Assembly (NCBI RefSeq): GCF_030296775.1
Contig: NZ_AP027742.1
Location: 930,001 to 994,000, forward strand
DNA: 64,000 nt
Direction: 5' to 3'
From: Claveliimonas bilis
GTDB lineage: Bacteria > Bacillota > Clostridia > Lachnospirales > Lachnospiraceae
Shown here piece by piece: positions 53,325 to 61,910 of the stretch (position 1 is its first letter; each line of letters starts with the position of its first letter). Both the position numbers and the translations under genes were made by a program. The notes beneath the pieces were generated by a model that was given only the letters and a program-made list of their open reading frames with translations, did no database searches and was not told the origin of the DNA.

Positions 53325-53999
53325 ATGATTTTTTGCGTAGAGGATGACAATAATATCCGTGAGCTTGTAGTATATACTCTGGAGACAACAGGGTTCAAAG
53401 CTCGCGGCTTTGAAGATGGAAGCCGATTTCTTGAGGCTCTGGCGCTGGATACGCCAGAGCTTATTCTTCTTGATATTATGCTGCCGGGAGAGGATGGGAT
53501 TTCTCTTTTGAAGCAATTGAAGGCTTCCGTAAAGACACGGGATATCCCCGTGATCATGATGACGGCAAAAGGGACAGAGTATGACAAAGTAAAGGGACTG
53601 GATCTGGGAGCAGATGATTATGTGACGAAACCTTTCGGTATGATGGAGCTTGTATCCAGAGTAAAGGCAGTTCTTAGACGCAGCAGAAAAAGTGCGGTAA
53701 ATGCGGAGGATAAGATCGCCCTCGGTCATATTATCATGGATGTGAAAAAGCACGAGGTTTCTTCCGACGGGAAGGTTGTTACTCTGACTTTAAAAGAATT
53801 TGAGCTTCTGAAACGTATGATGAAAAATCCTGATATCGTACTTACAAGGGATCAGCTTCTGGAAGATATATGGGGCTATGATTTTGACGGTGAAACCCGT
53901 ACCGTTGACGTACATGTGCGTACACTGCGTCAGAAGCTTGGAGATGCGGGAGAGCAGATCCAGACGGTGCGCGGAGTCGGATACCGCATCAGTGAATAA
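53325..53999 (+). CDS. phoP: Response regulator PhoP
   Basis: DNA-binding regulator of the phosphate regulon. The 224-residue protein has a receiver domain with phosphoacceptor Asp50 in ILLDIMLPGEDG and the conserved K in VTKPFG. It ends in an OmpR-type winged helix (TLKEFELLKRMMKNP, DGETRTVDVHVRTLRQKLG). The repeats before pstS at 49071-49127 are its likely target. Location in the pst operon makes phosphate specificity likely. Confidence 0.94.
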   Translation: MIFCVEDDNNIRELVVYTLETTGFKARGFEDGSRFLEALALDTPELILLDIMLPGEDGISLLKQLKASVKTRDIPVIMMTAKGTEYDKVKGLDLGADDYVTKPFGMMELVSRVKAVLRRSRKSAVNAEDKIALGHIIMDVKKHEVSSDGKVVTLTLKEFELLKRMMKNPDIVLTRDQLLEDIWGYDFDGETRTVDVHVRTLRQKLGDAGEQIQTVRGVGYRISE

Positions 54000-54020
54000 A
54001 AGTTTTGAACAGGAGTTTTT

Positions 54021-55337
54021 ATGAGACGTAAAATACAAAGGAGTATGATGCTGGTTATCACAACCACACTGCTTATCTCCTATACGATTGTGACTTTGCT
54101 TGTATATCGGCAGACGGTTGATGTTGTAGAAGGCGAGATACAGCAGGAAGCAGACTATATCATCCGTGCCATCGAAATTTCCGGATATGAATATCTGGAT
54201 CAGATGGATGCAGTCCGGGAAAATACAAGAGTTACCTGGATTGACGGAAACGGAGAGGTTTTGTATGATTCCGGCCAGGATGATCCGGAATTGGAGAATC
54301 ATGCAGACCGCCCGGAGGTGAAGGAAGCATTCAAAACCGGAGAAGGGCAGGATATCAGACAGTCCGATACGAAAGGAAGCGAAATGTTTTATTATGCGAA
54401 AAAGCTTTCAGATGGGACTGTGCTCCGTGTATCAAAAACGATAAATAATGCGTTCCATTCGGCTTTGACTATATTGCCTGCTATGGCGGCAATTGCCATT
54501 ATCATGATGATTTTTGCCTGGCTTCTGGCAAAATGGCAGGTTGCAAGGCTGATTGAACCGATCAACAAACTGAATCTGGAAAACCCGCTGGAAAATGATG
54601 TGTATGAGGAATTGACGCCGTTGTTAGAAAGTATGGATAAGCAGAACAAAGAAAAAGAAGCAATTGCTAATATGAGAAAAGAATTTTCGGCAAATGTATC
54701 CCATGAGCTGAAAACACCGCTGACTTCCATTTCCGGATATGCAGAAATTATGATGAACGGCTTGGTAAGACCGGAAGATGTGAAGGGATTTTCAGAGAGG
54801 ATTTATAATGAGGCAAGCCGCCTGATCGTATTAATAGAAGATATCATACGCCTTTCCAAGCTGGATGAAGGACGAGTGGACATGGAGAAAGAAGAAGTGG
54901 AGCTGTACACTCTGACAAGAGAGATATGCAGCAGACTTTCTCACCAGGCGGAAAAGCGGAATGTTCATGTAGAAATGAGCGGAGAACAGGTAACTATCCT
55001 GGGAATAAGGCAAGTATTGAGCGAGATGATCTATAACATCTGTGAAAATGCGATCAAGTATAATCGTCCCGGAGGGCGGGTTGATGTGTGGGTCGGAAAC
55101 ACGCTTAAAGGAGTCAAGGTAATCGTCACGGATACCGGGATCGGTATTCCGGAGGATCAAAAAGAGCGTATTTTTGAGCGCTTCTACCGGGTAGATAAGA
55201 GCCATTCCAAGGAAACAGGGGGGACAGGCCTGGGACTTTCCATCGTAAAGCATGGAGCGCTGCTTCACAATGCACATATACAGGTGGAAAGTGAATTAAA
55301 TAAAGGGACAAAAATGGAACTGACATTTGAAAAATAG
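54021..55337 (+). CDS. phoR: Sensor histidine kinase PhoR
   Basis: Membrane sensor kinase partner of PhoP. The 438-residue protein has membrane segments at about 10-29 and 148-170 flanking an external domain, then a HAMP-like linker. The dimerisation helix carries phosphoacceptor His228 in VSHELKTPL. The ATPase domain contains NAIKYN, DTGIGI and GTGLGLSIVKH. TGAACAGGAG precedes the start. It closes the seven-gene operon and is followed by a terminator. Confidence 0.94.
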   Translation: MRRKIQRSMMLVITTTLLISYTIVTLLVYRQTVDVVEGEIQQEADYIIRAIEISGYEYLDQMDAVRENTRVTWIDGNGEVLYDSGQDDPELENHADRPEVKEAFKTGEGQDIRQSDTKGSEMFYYAKKLSDGTVLRVSKTINNAFHSALTILPAMAAIAIIMMIFAWLLAKWQVARLIEPINKLNLENPLENDVYEELTPLLESMDKQNKEKEAIANMRKEFSANVSHELKTPLTSISGYAEIMMNGLVRPEDVKGFSERIYNEASRLIVLIEDIIRLSKLDEGRVDMEKEEVELYTLTREICSRLSHQAEKRNVHVEMSGEQVTILGIRQVLSEMIYNICENAIKYNRPGGRVDVWVGNTLKGVKVIVTDTGIGIPEDQKERIFERFYRVDKSHSKETGGTGLGLSIVKHGALLHNAHIQVESELNKGTKMELTFEK

Positions 55338-55345
55338 ACCAAAGA

Positions 55346-55383
55346 GGAAGGATATGAATGGAAAAAGCATACCTTCCTTTTTG
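55346..55383 (+). terminator. Terminator of the pst-pho operon
   Basis: GGAAGGATATG and CATACCTTCC form a 10-bp stem with one bulged A, followed by a run of five Ts. Confidence 0.88.
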
Positions 55384-55479
55384 CGTATAAGAGGCTTTTC
55401 GATTCCGAAATCGGGCAAAATGCCGGGAAAGCAGGCGAAATTCCATGAAAATTCGGCATACAACAGTAAATAAGTATGG

Positions 55480-55560
55480 TATAATGATTGCACGAAGTGC
55501 AATCCGGACCGATTTCATCGGTCTGCCCCGCTTTGCGGGGATTATAATTGACAGTTCATT
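55480..55560 (+). promoter_or_regulatory. Promoter and hairpin leader of fprA
   Basis: TGGTATAAT at 55477-55485 is an extended -10. The leader that follows contains ACCGATTTCATCGGT (55509-55523) and CCCCGCTTTGCGGGG (55527-55541). The two tandem hairpins, neither with a T-run, could act in mRNA stability or regulation. Confidence 0.45.
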
Positions 55561-55602
55561 ATTAGGACAATAGGCATAGATGATCAGGAGGTAAAAGTAG
55601 AT

Positions 55603-56802
55603 ATGCAGATTACAAGAAAAGTAACAGATGATATCGTTTGGGTAGGATGCAATGACAGAAGACTGTCCCGTTTCGAAAATTTATTTCCCATACCGCGAGG
55701 AGTGTCATACAATTCGTATCTGATCCTGGATGAGAAGACGGTGCTGATGGATACAGTAGATGGGAGTGTAACTCAGCAGTTTTTGGAAAATATAGCTTAT
55801 GCGCTGGGTGGACGAAGCCTGGATTATCTGATCGTACAGCATATGGAACCGGATCACTGTGCGAACATTGAGGAATTGCTGTATCGGTATCCTAAGCTGA
55901 CGATAGTGGGAAGTGCAAAAGCTCTGCAGATGATCGGACAGTTTTATGATATGGATATAGAAGGGAAGACGATGGCCGTCAAAGAAGGGGATGTGCTGAA
56001 TACAGGAAGTCATACCCTGCGTTTTGCCATGGCGCCTATGGTACATTGGCCGGAAGTCATGGTTACTTATGATGAAAAGGACAAAGTACTGTTTTCCGCA
56101 GACGCATTCGGCACATTCGGAGCATTGAATGGAAAGCTGTTCAGCGACGAAATGGATTTTGACGGGGAGTGGATGGCGGACGCAAGACGCTATTACTCTA
56201 ATATCGTGGGAAAATACGGGATGCAGGTGCAGGGGCTTTTGAAAAAGGCAGCAGCTCTGGACATTCAGGTGATCTGTCCGCTTCATGGACCGGTATGGAG
56301 AGAAAATCTGGAACACTTTGTGGACAAGTATGATAAATGGAGCAGATATGAGCCGGAAGATAAAGCAGTTGTTATTATTTACGGATCTATTTACGGGAAT
56401 ACAGAGGCAGCAGCCGATGCAGTAGCATGCAGACTGACAGAAGCAGGCATAAAAGATGTAAAAATGTATGATGTTTCGGATGTGCATGTATCAGAGTTGA
56501 TCTCTGAAATTTTCCGCTGTAGTCATATTGTGCTGGCATGCTCTACCTATAATGGCGGAATCTATCCTCCGATGGAAAATCTCCTTGCGGACATGAAGGC
56601 CCTGTCAGTGCAGAAGCGTACCGTTGCGCTGGTGGAAAACGGCACATGGGCGGCAGCTTCCGGACGTTTGATCACCAAGGAGCTTGAAGAGATGAAAGAA
56701 ATGCAGATTTTAGATAAGAAGCTTTCCTTAAAATCTGTTCTTAAACAGGGTCAGGAAGAAGAGCTGGAAGCATTTGTTTCCCAGATTGTGGAGGCAATGT
56801 AA
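55603..56802 (+). CDS. fprA: FprA-type flavodiiron protein
   Basis: Reduces oxygen or nitric oxide to protect an anaerobe. The 399-residue A-type flavoprotein has an N-terminal metallo-beta-lactamase domain with diiron ligands H80, E82, D84 and H85 in HMEPDH, and further ligands around MVHWPE, FSADAFGTFG and PLHGPVW. The C-terminal flavodoxin domain begins near residue 255 with YGSIYGNTEAAADA. AGGAGGTAAAAG precedes the start. The next gene begins at the last base of its stop. Confidence 0.95.
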   Translation: MQITRKVTDDIVWVGCNDRRLSRFENLFPIPRGVSYNSYLILDEKTVLMDTVDGSVTQQFLENIAYALGGRSLDYLIVQHMEPDHCANIEELLYRYPKLTIVGSAKALQMIGQFYDMDIEGKTMAVKEGDVLNTGSHTLRFAMAPMVHWPEVMVTYDEKDKVLFSADAFGTFGALNGKLFSDEMDFDGEWMADARRYYSNIVGKYGMQVQGLLKKAAALDIQVICPLHGPVWRENLEHFVDKYDKWSRYEPEDKAVVIIYGSIYGNTEAAADAVACRLTEAGIKDVKMYDVSDVHVSELISEIFRCSHIVLACSTYNGGIYPPMENLLADMKALSVQKRTVALVENGTWAAASGRLITKELEEMKEMQILDKKLSLKSVLKQGQEEELEAFVSQIVEAM

Positions 56803-57050
56803 TGGAAGAGAGCAGAGTGACAGTTGTCAGTATTATTGTTAAGGACGAAGAAGCTTCGGAGGCTGTAAATAAGCTGCTTCATGAATACCGTCAGTATATT
56901 GTGGGCAGAATGGGGATCCCTTACCGCCAGAGGCAGATGTCGATCATCAGCGTGGTGATGGACGCGCCGGGAGAGGTGACAAGCGCACTTTCCGGGAAGC
57001 TGGGCATGCAGCCCGGTGTGACGGCGAAGACACTGACAGCAAAGGTGTAG
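56802..57050 (+). CDS. TM1266-type iron-only hydrogenase system regulator
   Basis: An 82-residue protein with an ACT-like alpha/beta fold, without a DNA-binding domain. The pattern VVSIIVKDEEASEAVNKLLHEY followed by RMGIPYRQ and a second half with SALSGKLGMQPGV matches the TM1266 family, named from its neighbours in hydrogenase gene sets. Here it overlaps fprA by one base, which suggests a link to the flavodiiron protein. Its actual role is not known. Confidence 0.78.
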   Translation: MEESRVTVVSIIVKDEEASEAVNKLLHEYRQYIVGRMGIPYRQRQMSIISVVMDAPGEVTSALSGKLGMQPGVTAKTLTAKV

Positions 57051-57123
57051 GCTTTACTTCTAAAACCGACGGCAGGATCGTAAATATTTGGTAGAACAAA
57101 AAAATGCCGTAAAGGGAAGAAGT

Positions 57124-57969
57124 ATGAAATTTTCAAAGATGCATGGGATTGGCAATGATTATATTTACGTAAACTGTCTGGAAGAGACAGTTTACGAACC
57201 GGAACGATTGGCTAAAAAGATCAGTGACCGGCACTTCGGCGTAGGAGCAGACGGATTGATTCTGATCTGTCCTTCCATGAAAGCGGATTTTGCCATGGAA
57301 ATGTACAATGCAGATGGTTCTCCTGGGGAGATGTGCGGAAACGGTATCCGCTGTCTTGGAAAGTATGTGTATGAACGGAGGATAACTGCAAAAAAAGAGT
57401 TGGATATTGAAACAAAGGCAGGAATCCGCCATCTTCGCCTTTTTGCGAATCCGAAAGAAAAGGGGCGGATCAGTATGGTAGAGGTAGACATGGGAAGTCC
57501 TGTTCTGGAAGCAGATCAGGTGCCGGTGATATGTGAGCATACGCTGGCAATTGATGAGCCGATCACAGTGAATGGTGTGGAATACAGGATGACCGGAGTT
57601 TCTATGGGAAATCCCCATGCGGTAGTTTTTACAAACCATGTAAGGGGACTGGAGCTGGAATGGCTTGGCCCGGCATTTGAGTATCATGGAAGATTTCCAA
57701 GAAGAGTTAATGTGGAGTTTGCGGAGGTCATAGATTCTGCAACTTTGAAAGTGCGGGTTTGGGAGCGGGGAAGCGGCGAAACCCTTGCCTGCGGAACAGG
57801 AGCCTGCGCAGCAGTGGTGGCCGGAGTGCTGAACCATTTGACAGAACGGGAAGTGACAGTAAAATTATCCGGCGGAGAACTTTTTGTCAACTGGCAGAAG
57901 GATACAGACAAAATTCTGCTGACAGGACCGGCGGCTCATGTATTTGACGGAGAATATATGATTTCTTAA
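57124..57969 (+). CDS. dapF: Diaminopimelate epimerase
   Basis: Turns LL-diaminopimelate into the meso form for lysine and peptidoglycan. The 281-residue protein has the two catalytic cysteines, in PGEMCGNGIRC (about residue 70) and LACGTGACAA (about 222). The start at 57124 follows AAGGGAAGAAGT; the in-frame reading from 57088 lacks a ribosome site. It precedes dapL by 80 bases, joining consecutive steps of the pathway. Confidence 0.96.
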   Translation: MKFSKMHGIGNDYIYVNCLEETVYEPERLAKKISDRHFGVGADGLILICPSMKADFAMEMYNADGSPGEMCGNGIRCLGKYVYERRITAKKELDIETKAGIRHLRLFANPKEKGRISMVEVDMGSPVLEADQVPVICEHTLAIDEPITVNGVEYRMTGVSMGNPHAVVFTNHVRGLELEWLGPAFEYHGRFPRRVNVEFAEVIDSATLKVRVWERGSGETLACGTGACAAVVAGVLNHLTEREVTVKLSGGELFVNWQKDTDKILLTGPAAHVFDGEYMIS

Positions 57970-58049
57970 AAAGAAGTACAATGTAAAAAGAGATAAAGTT
58001 ATTTACTTTTTCACTTATAAAACAAAAAGATAAGGAGAGGACAGCTAGG

Positions 58050-59264
58050 ATGTTTAAAGTAAACGAAGATTATTTGAAATTACCAGGAAGTTATCTTTTC
58101 TCTACGATCGGGAAAAAAGTAGCAGCATATCAGGAGGCAAATCCGGATAAATCCATTATACGCCTGGGGATCGGAGATGTAACACAGCCTTTGGCACCGG
58201 CCATTATAGAGGCCCTGCACGGAGCCGTAGAAGAGATGGCACATGCAGAGACATTTCACGGCTATGCGCCGGATCTCGGATATGAATTTTTGAGAAGCGC
58301 TATGGCAAAAAATGATTATCAGGCAAGAGGATGCGATATTCAGGCTGACGAAATTTTCATTTCTGACGGTGCAAAATGTGATTCCGGAAATATTCAGGAA
58401 ATTTTTGCTAAAGATAATAAGATTGCAGTGTGCGACCCCGTTTATCCGGTGTATGTAGATACCAATGTTATGGCAGGACGGACCGGTACTTATGATCCGG
58501 CTACAGAAACATGGAGCGATGTCATTTATATGCCATGTACAAAGGAAACAAATTTTGCGCCGGAACTTCCAAAAGAACGGCCGGATATTATTTACCTGTG
58601 CTTCCCAAATAATCCGACAGGTTCCACTATTACAAAAGATGAACTGCAGAAATGGGTTGACTATGCCAATAAAGAGGGTGCTGTCATTATTTATGACGCT
58701 GCATATGAGGCATATATTTCCGAAGAAAATGTTCCGCACACTATTTATGAATGCGAAGGAGCAAGAACCTGTGCGATTGAGCTGCGAAGCTTCTCCAAGA
58801 ATGCAGGATTTACCGGAGTGCGCCTGGGAGCGACCGTTATTCCAAAAGATATTAAATCAAAAGATGTGACACTTCATTCCCTGTGGGCAAGACGTCACGG
58901 AACAAAATATAACGGAGCGCCCTACATTGTGCAGAAAGCAGGTGAGGCCGTATACTCTGAGGCAGGAAAAGTACAGCTGAAAGAGCAGGTGGCTTATTAC
59001 ATGAACAATGCCAAAGTGATCTATCAGGGACTGAAAGAGGCAGGATATAACGTATCAGGCGGTGTGAACGCCCCATACATCTGGCTGGAGACACCGAAAG
59101 GAATGACATCCTGGCAGTTCTTTGATCATTTGCTGGAGAACGCAGGAGTTGTGGGAACACCGGGATCCGGATTCGGTCCAAGCGGAGAGGGATATTTCCG
59201 CCTGACAGCATTTGGCTCATATGAAAATACAGTTGCCGCAATTGACAGGATTAAGAAAATGTAA
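58050..59264 (+). CDS. dapL: LL-diaminopimelate aminotransferase
   Basis: Converts tetrahydrodipicolinate directly to LL-diaminopimelate, bypassing the acylated route. The 404-residue PLP enzyme has the pyridoxal lysine in [17 protein letters not shown] near residue 250 and the FPNNPTGS motif near 187. The N-terminus ([14 protein letters not shown]) is typical of DapL. AAGGAGAGGAC precedes the start. Together with dapF it gives a complete short path to meso-diaminopimelate from tetrahydrodipicolinate. Confidence 0.96.
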   Translation: MFKVNEDYLKLPGSYLFSTIGKKVAAYQEANPDKSIIRLGIGDVTQPLAPAIIEALHGAVEEMAHAETFHGYAPDLGYEFLRSAMAKNDYQARGCDIQADEIFISDGAKCDSGNIQEIFAKDNKIAVCDPVYPVYVDTNVMAGRTGTYDPATETWSDVIYMPCTKETNFAPELPKERPDIIYLCFPNNPTGSTITKDELQKWVDYANKEGAVIIYDAAYEAYISEENVPHTIYECEGARTCAIELRSFSKNAGFTGVRLGATVIPKDIKSKDVTLHSLWARRHGTKYNGAPYIVQKAGEAVYSEAGKVQLKEQVAYYMNNAKVIYQGLKEAGYNVSGGVNAPYIWLETPKGMTSWQFFDHLLENAGVVGTPGSGFGPSGEGYFRLTAFGSYENTVAAIDRIKKM

Positions 59265-59307
59265 AATTTGGGACGTAACACTTTTTAAAAGTGTTACGTC
59301 CCAAATT
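59265..59307. terminator. Near-perfect 43-base palindrome after dapL
   Basis: AATTTGGGACGTAACACTTTT (59265-59285) is exactly mirrored by AAAAGTGTTACGTCCCAAATT (59287-59307) around one central T. It starts at the base after the dapL stop. It is symmetric and has no T-run after it, so it may end transcripts from either side less efficiently than a normal terminator. Its core shares 15 bases with the inverted-repeat region before glpK. Confidence 0.6.
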
Positions 59308-59418
59308 AACAATAGCCCCGGGTATTATTGTAATTGCATGTGAAACTGACATTTTTTCGTGACAATTGCCTTGAAACATAGTGGAAAAACAAAAAATGAA
59401 AAAAATGAAAAAAAGTAC

Positions 59419-59446
59419 TTGATTTTTTGGAAAAGCCTGCTATAAT
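59419..59446 (+). promoter_or_regulatory. Promoter of the tRNA-Gln/tRNA-Pro unit
   Basis: TTGATT (59419-59424) and TATAAT (59441-59446) are spaced by 16 bases in an AT-rich region, 43 bases before tRNA-Gln. Confidence 0.75.
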
Positions 59447-59488
59447 AATATTTGTTCGCTGAACAAAACAGATAAGAAAAACAGACAG

Positions 59489-59559
59489 TGCGGATTGGTG
59501 TAATGGCAGCACAGCAGACTCTGACTCTGTTAGTAGAGGTTCGAGTCCTCTATCCGTAG
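59489..59559 (+). tRNA. tRNA-Gln (CTG)
   Basis: A 71-base cloverleaf. The acceptor TGCGGAT pairs with ATCCGTA, giving the weak U1-A72 pair typical of glutamine tRNA, with discriminator G73. The anticodon loop CTCTGAC sits in stem GCAGA/TCTGT, so the anticodon is CTG, reading CAG. The T-arm is AGAGG-TTCGAGT-CCTCT. CCA is not encoded. Confidence 0.95.
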
Positions 59560-59577
59560 TTCCTTGGCAGGGGCGCT

Positions 59578-59600
59578 GGAACTTCTGTAAAAGAAGTTCC
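59578..59600 (+). other. Hairpin between the two tRNA genes
   Basis: GGAACTTCT and AGAAGTTCC form a 9-bp stem with a five-base loop, without a T-run. It may be a processing site separating the two tRNAs of one transcript. Confidence 0.5.
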
Positions 59601-59612
59601 GGTCAATATCAT

Positions 59613-59686
<74 letters not shown>

Positions 59687-59698
59687 TTTTTAAGTGAG

Positions 59699-59738
59699 AT
59701 CCACAAAGTTTATTTCAGACTTTGTGGATTTATTTTTT
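59699..59738 (+). terminator. Terminator of the tRNA unit
   Basis: ATCCACAAAGT and ACTTTGTGGAT form an 11-bp stem with a nine-base loop, followed by TTATTTTTT. Confidence 0.9.
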
Positions 59739-59757
59739 GCTTTTTATGATTTAAACC

Positions 59758-59800
59758 TAAAGAGAACTCTCTGAAAGATATTTCCAGAGAGTTCTCTTTA
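59758..59800 (-). terminator. Terminator of the minus-strand channel operon
   Basis: TAAAGAGAACTCTCTG and CAGAGAGTTCTCTTTA form a perfect 16-bp stem with an eleven-base loop, six bases after the potassium channel gene stop on the minus strand. Confidence 0.8.
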
Positions 59801-59805
59801 TATCG

Positions 59806-61014
59806 CTATATTTCAATATCTCCATCTCCGCCCAGATAACTCTGGGTATAAAGGATCACTGTGTCGTTTTCCCTTAAGATCATATTCCCGTTGGGGATCA
59901 TAACTTTCCGGTTCCTTCGGATCAAAACAATAATGGAATGTCTGGAAATCTCCAGACTTCGGATGGTCTTGCCGATCCAGGGATGATTTTTCTGCAGAAG
60001 AAATTCTTTGAGTTTAATGTGTTCTTTGTCATCCTGGTAGGACTCGGCTCCCAACACCATGATGTCATCTGATCGGAGGATCATATTTCCCCGTGGAACA
60101 AGGATGCGGTCTCCCCGTTTTACTACAGCGACGATAACACTGTCCGGCAGATGGAGCTGCGAGATTGTGTGATCGATCCAGGGATCCCGGTCAGTCAAAT
60201 GGATTTTGATAAAATTGATGGCGGACTGTGGCCCGTATTCTGTCATCCTTTTGATGCGGGAATACTGGTCGACGAATCCGGCGGAAATAATACCGGTAGG
60301 GATAGCTACAATCCCCACACCCAGGAAGGCAATGAAGATACCGAACATCTTTCCCAGTGTTGTGATAGGATAAATGTCACCGTAACCTACTGTGAGCAGA
60401 GTGGAAGCTGCCCACCAGATGCCGGAAAAAGCGTTGGAAAATACATCCGGCTGCGCCTGGTGCTCCAAACTGTACATACAGAGACTGGAGGCAAACATAA
60501 GCATCAGAATAATAAAGACAGAGGAGAAAAGCTGCTGTTTTTTTCCGACAATGACTTCTGTAATGACGTTGAGGGCGTCATAGTAGGCGTTGATCCGAAA
60601 CAGCCGAAAAATCCGGATGATCCGAAACATGCGGAAAGCAATGGCGCCTGAAGGGAAAAAGATTGGGAGATACTGAGGCAGGAAGGATAAAAGATCCACA
60701 ATACCGGTAAAGGAAAACATATACTTTAAAGTCGCCCTCCATACAGGAAGATCCGGATACAAATACCCTGCTGTCCATATCCGGAGGATGTAATCCATCA
60801 GAAAAAGAGCAACAGTAAGCTCTTCCAATGTCAGAAGAAGAGTGCCGTACTGTGCCCGGTATTCCTCGAAGGTATATAACATGCTGACTGCCAGATTCAC
60901 AATAATGCAGAAGGCGTTGAAAAAATCATAGATCCGGCTTGCATAATCGTATTTTGTGCCAACCTCAATGATCTCAAAAATTCTTCTTTTATATTTCCCC
61001 AGTTTCTTGAACAT
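59806..61014 (-). CDS. Voltage-gated-like potassium channel with TrkA-C domain
   Basis: Predicted potassium channel in the cytoplasmic membrane. The 402-residue protein (start at 61014, AAGGAG about eleven bases upstream) has six membrane segments of the Kv type. An arginine-spaced fourth segment (FRMFRIIRIFRLFR) lies near residue 120-133, and the selectivity filter is TVGYGD. The cytoplasmic C-terminus holds two repeats with RxNRKVMIPNGNMILRENDTV-like sequence, matching ligand-binding TrkA-C units. The start follows the radical SAM stop by four bases. Confidence 0.88.
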   Translation of the reverse strand: MFKKLGKYKRRIFEIIEVGTKYDYASRIYDFFNAFCIIVNLAVSMLYTFEEYRAQYGTLLLTLEELTVALFLMDYILRIWTAGYLYPDLPVWRATLKYMFSFTGIVDLLSFLPQYLPIFFPSGAIAFRMFRIIRIFRLFRINAYYDALNVITEVIVGKKQQLFSSVFIILMLMFASSLCMYSLEHQAQPDVFSNAFSGIWWAASTLLTVGYGDIYPITTLGKMFGIFIAFLGVGIVAIPTGIISAGFVDQYSRIKRMTEYGPQSAINFIKIHLTDRDPWIDHTISQLHLPDSVIVAVVKRGDRILVPRGNMILRSDDIMVLGAESYQDDKEHIKLKEFLLQKNHPWIGKTIRSLEISRHSIIVLIRRNRKVMIPNGNMILRENDTVILYTQSYLGGDGDIEI

Positions 61015-61018
61015 CGCT

Positions 61019-61897
61019 TTACGTTCTCCTTGTCTGTTTTTCCTGTTGTCTGCTGATCTCATCAGACAGCTTTTTCAACATCTTTTCCCTGTCATCGGGA
61101 AGAGCGCCCCGAACACGAACGGAAATAAGATCATGAAAACCGTCGTACAGAATTTCCCGGCTGCCCGGGGAGGAAGATGGATGAAAGAGTTTCAGAAAAT
61201 GCCGTTCTTCCTTCAGATTTTCCAATTCGGATGCCGGAGAAAAGAGGCCTTCCTCGATTTTCCGCCAAAGGGGAACCGTGCGGTCGAGAAACAGAGAAAA
61301 ATTTACAATATGCGTCGGCTGTGTCCGATCAAAAAATTCCGCCAGAGCTTCGGCGTTTTCCAGTCCCCGGCCTTTTCCGGCGATGCCGGTCATAATGTGG
61401 GCGTCAAAAATAAGCCCGGCTTCCTTCAGCTTATATACGGCGGCATAGGCCTGTTCCAGGTTGTGTTCTTTTCTCATAAAAAGCAGAACGTCGTTCAGCC
61501 CGGTTTCAATTCCGATATAGAGATGCCTGACGCCGTGTTCCCATAAAGATTTCAGTTCTCCCGCGGATTTGGCGAGAATGGAAGAAACGGTGGCATCCAT
61601 ATTGACGCTGCTGCAGCCAGGGAAATAGGCATGTATCATGTTAAGGATTTCAAGAAGGCGGGAAGTATCAAGGCAGAAGGCGTTTCCATCTCCTAAGAAT
61701 ACCCGGCTGGGATTTCCGCCGGCTTCTTTTACGCGCTTCAGTTCCGCCTCAATTTGTTCAAGAGGAAGAACCCGATAGTTCAGGTGGCGGAATAAATTGC
61801 AAAAGAAACATCTGTTATAACTGCAGCCTACCATGACAGGCAGCATAAAAGAGCCCCGTTCCATAGGGGAGCGGCAGATCTGGCCTTCATATTCCAT
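61019..61897 (-). CDS. Radical SAM protein
   Basis: Predicted cytoplasmic radical SAM enzyme of 292 residues; the reaction is unknown. The cluster motif CSYNRCFFC gives CX4CX2C spacing near residue 25-33, one longer than the usual CX3CX2C. The protein continues with FLGDGNAFCLDTSRLLEIL and IGIETGLNDVL, as in the HemN/Elp3-like barrel. Start 61897 is preferred over a GTG nine bases upstream because of AAGGAAG. It is tightly packed between the channel and MFS genes. Confidence 0.85.
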   Translation of the reverse strand: MEYEGQICRSPMERGSFMLPVMVGCSYNRCFFCNLFRHLNYRVLPLEQIEAELKRVKEAGGNPSRVFLGDGNAFCLDTSRLLEILNMIHAYFPGCSSVNMDATVSSILAKSAGELKSLWEHGVRHLYIGIETGLNDVLLFMRKEHNLEQAYAAVYKLKEAGLIFDAHIMTGIAGKGRGLENAEALAEFFDRTQPTHIVNFSLFLDRTVPLWRKIEEGLFSPASELENLKEERHFLKLFHPSSSPGSREILYDGFHDLISVRVRGALPDDREKMLKKLSDEISRQQEKQTRRT

Positions 61898-61910
61898 AAT
61901 TATCACTTCC

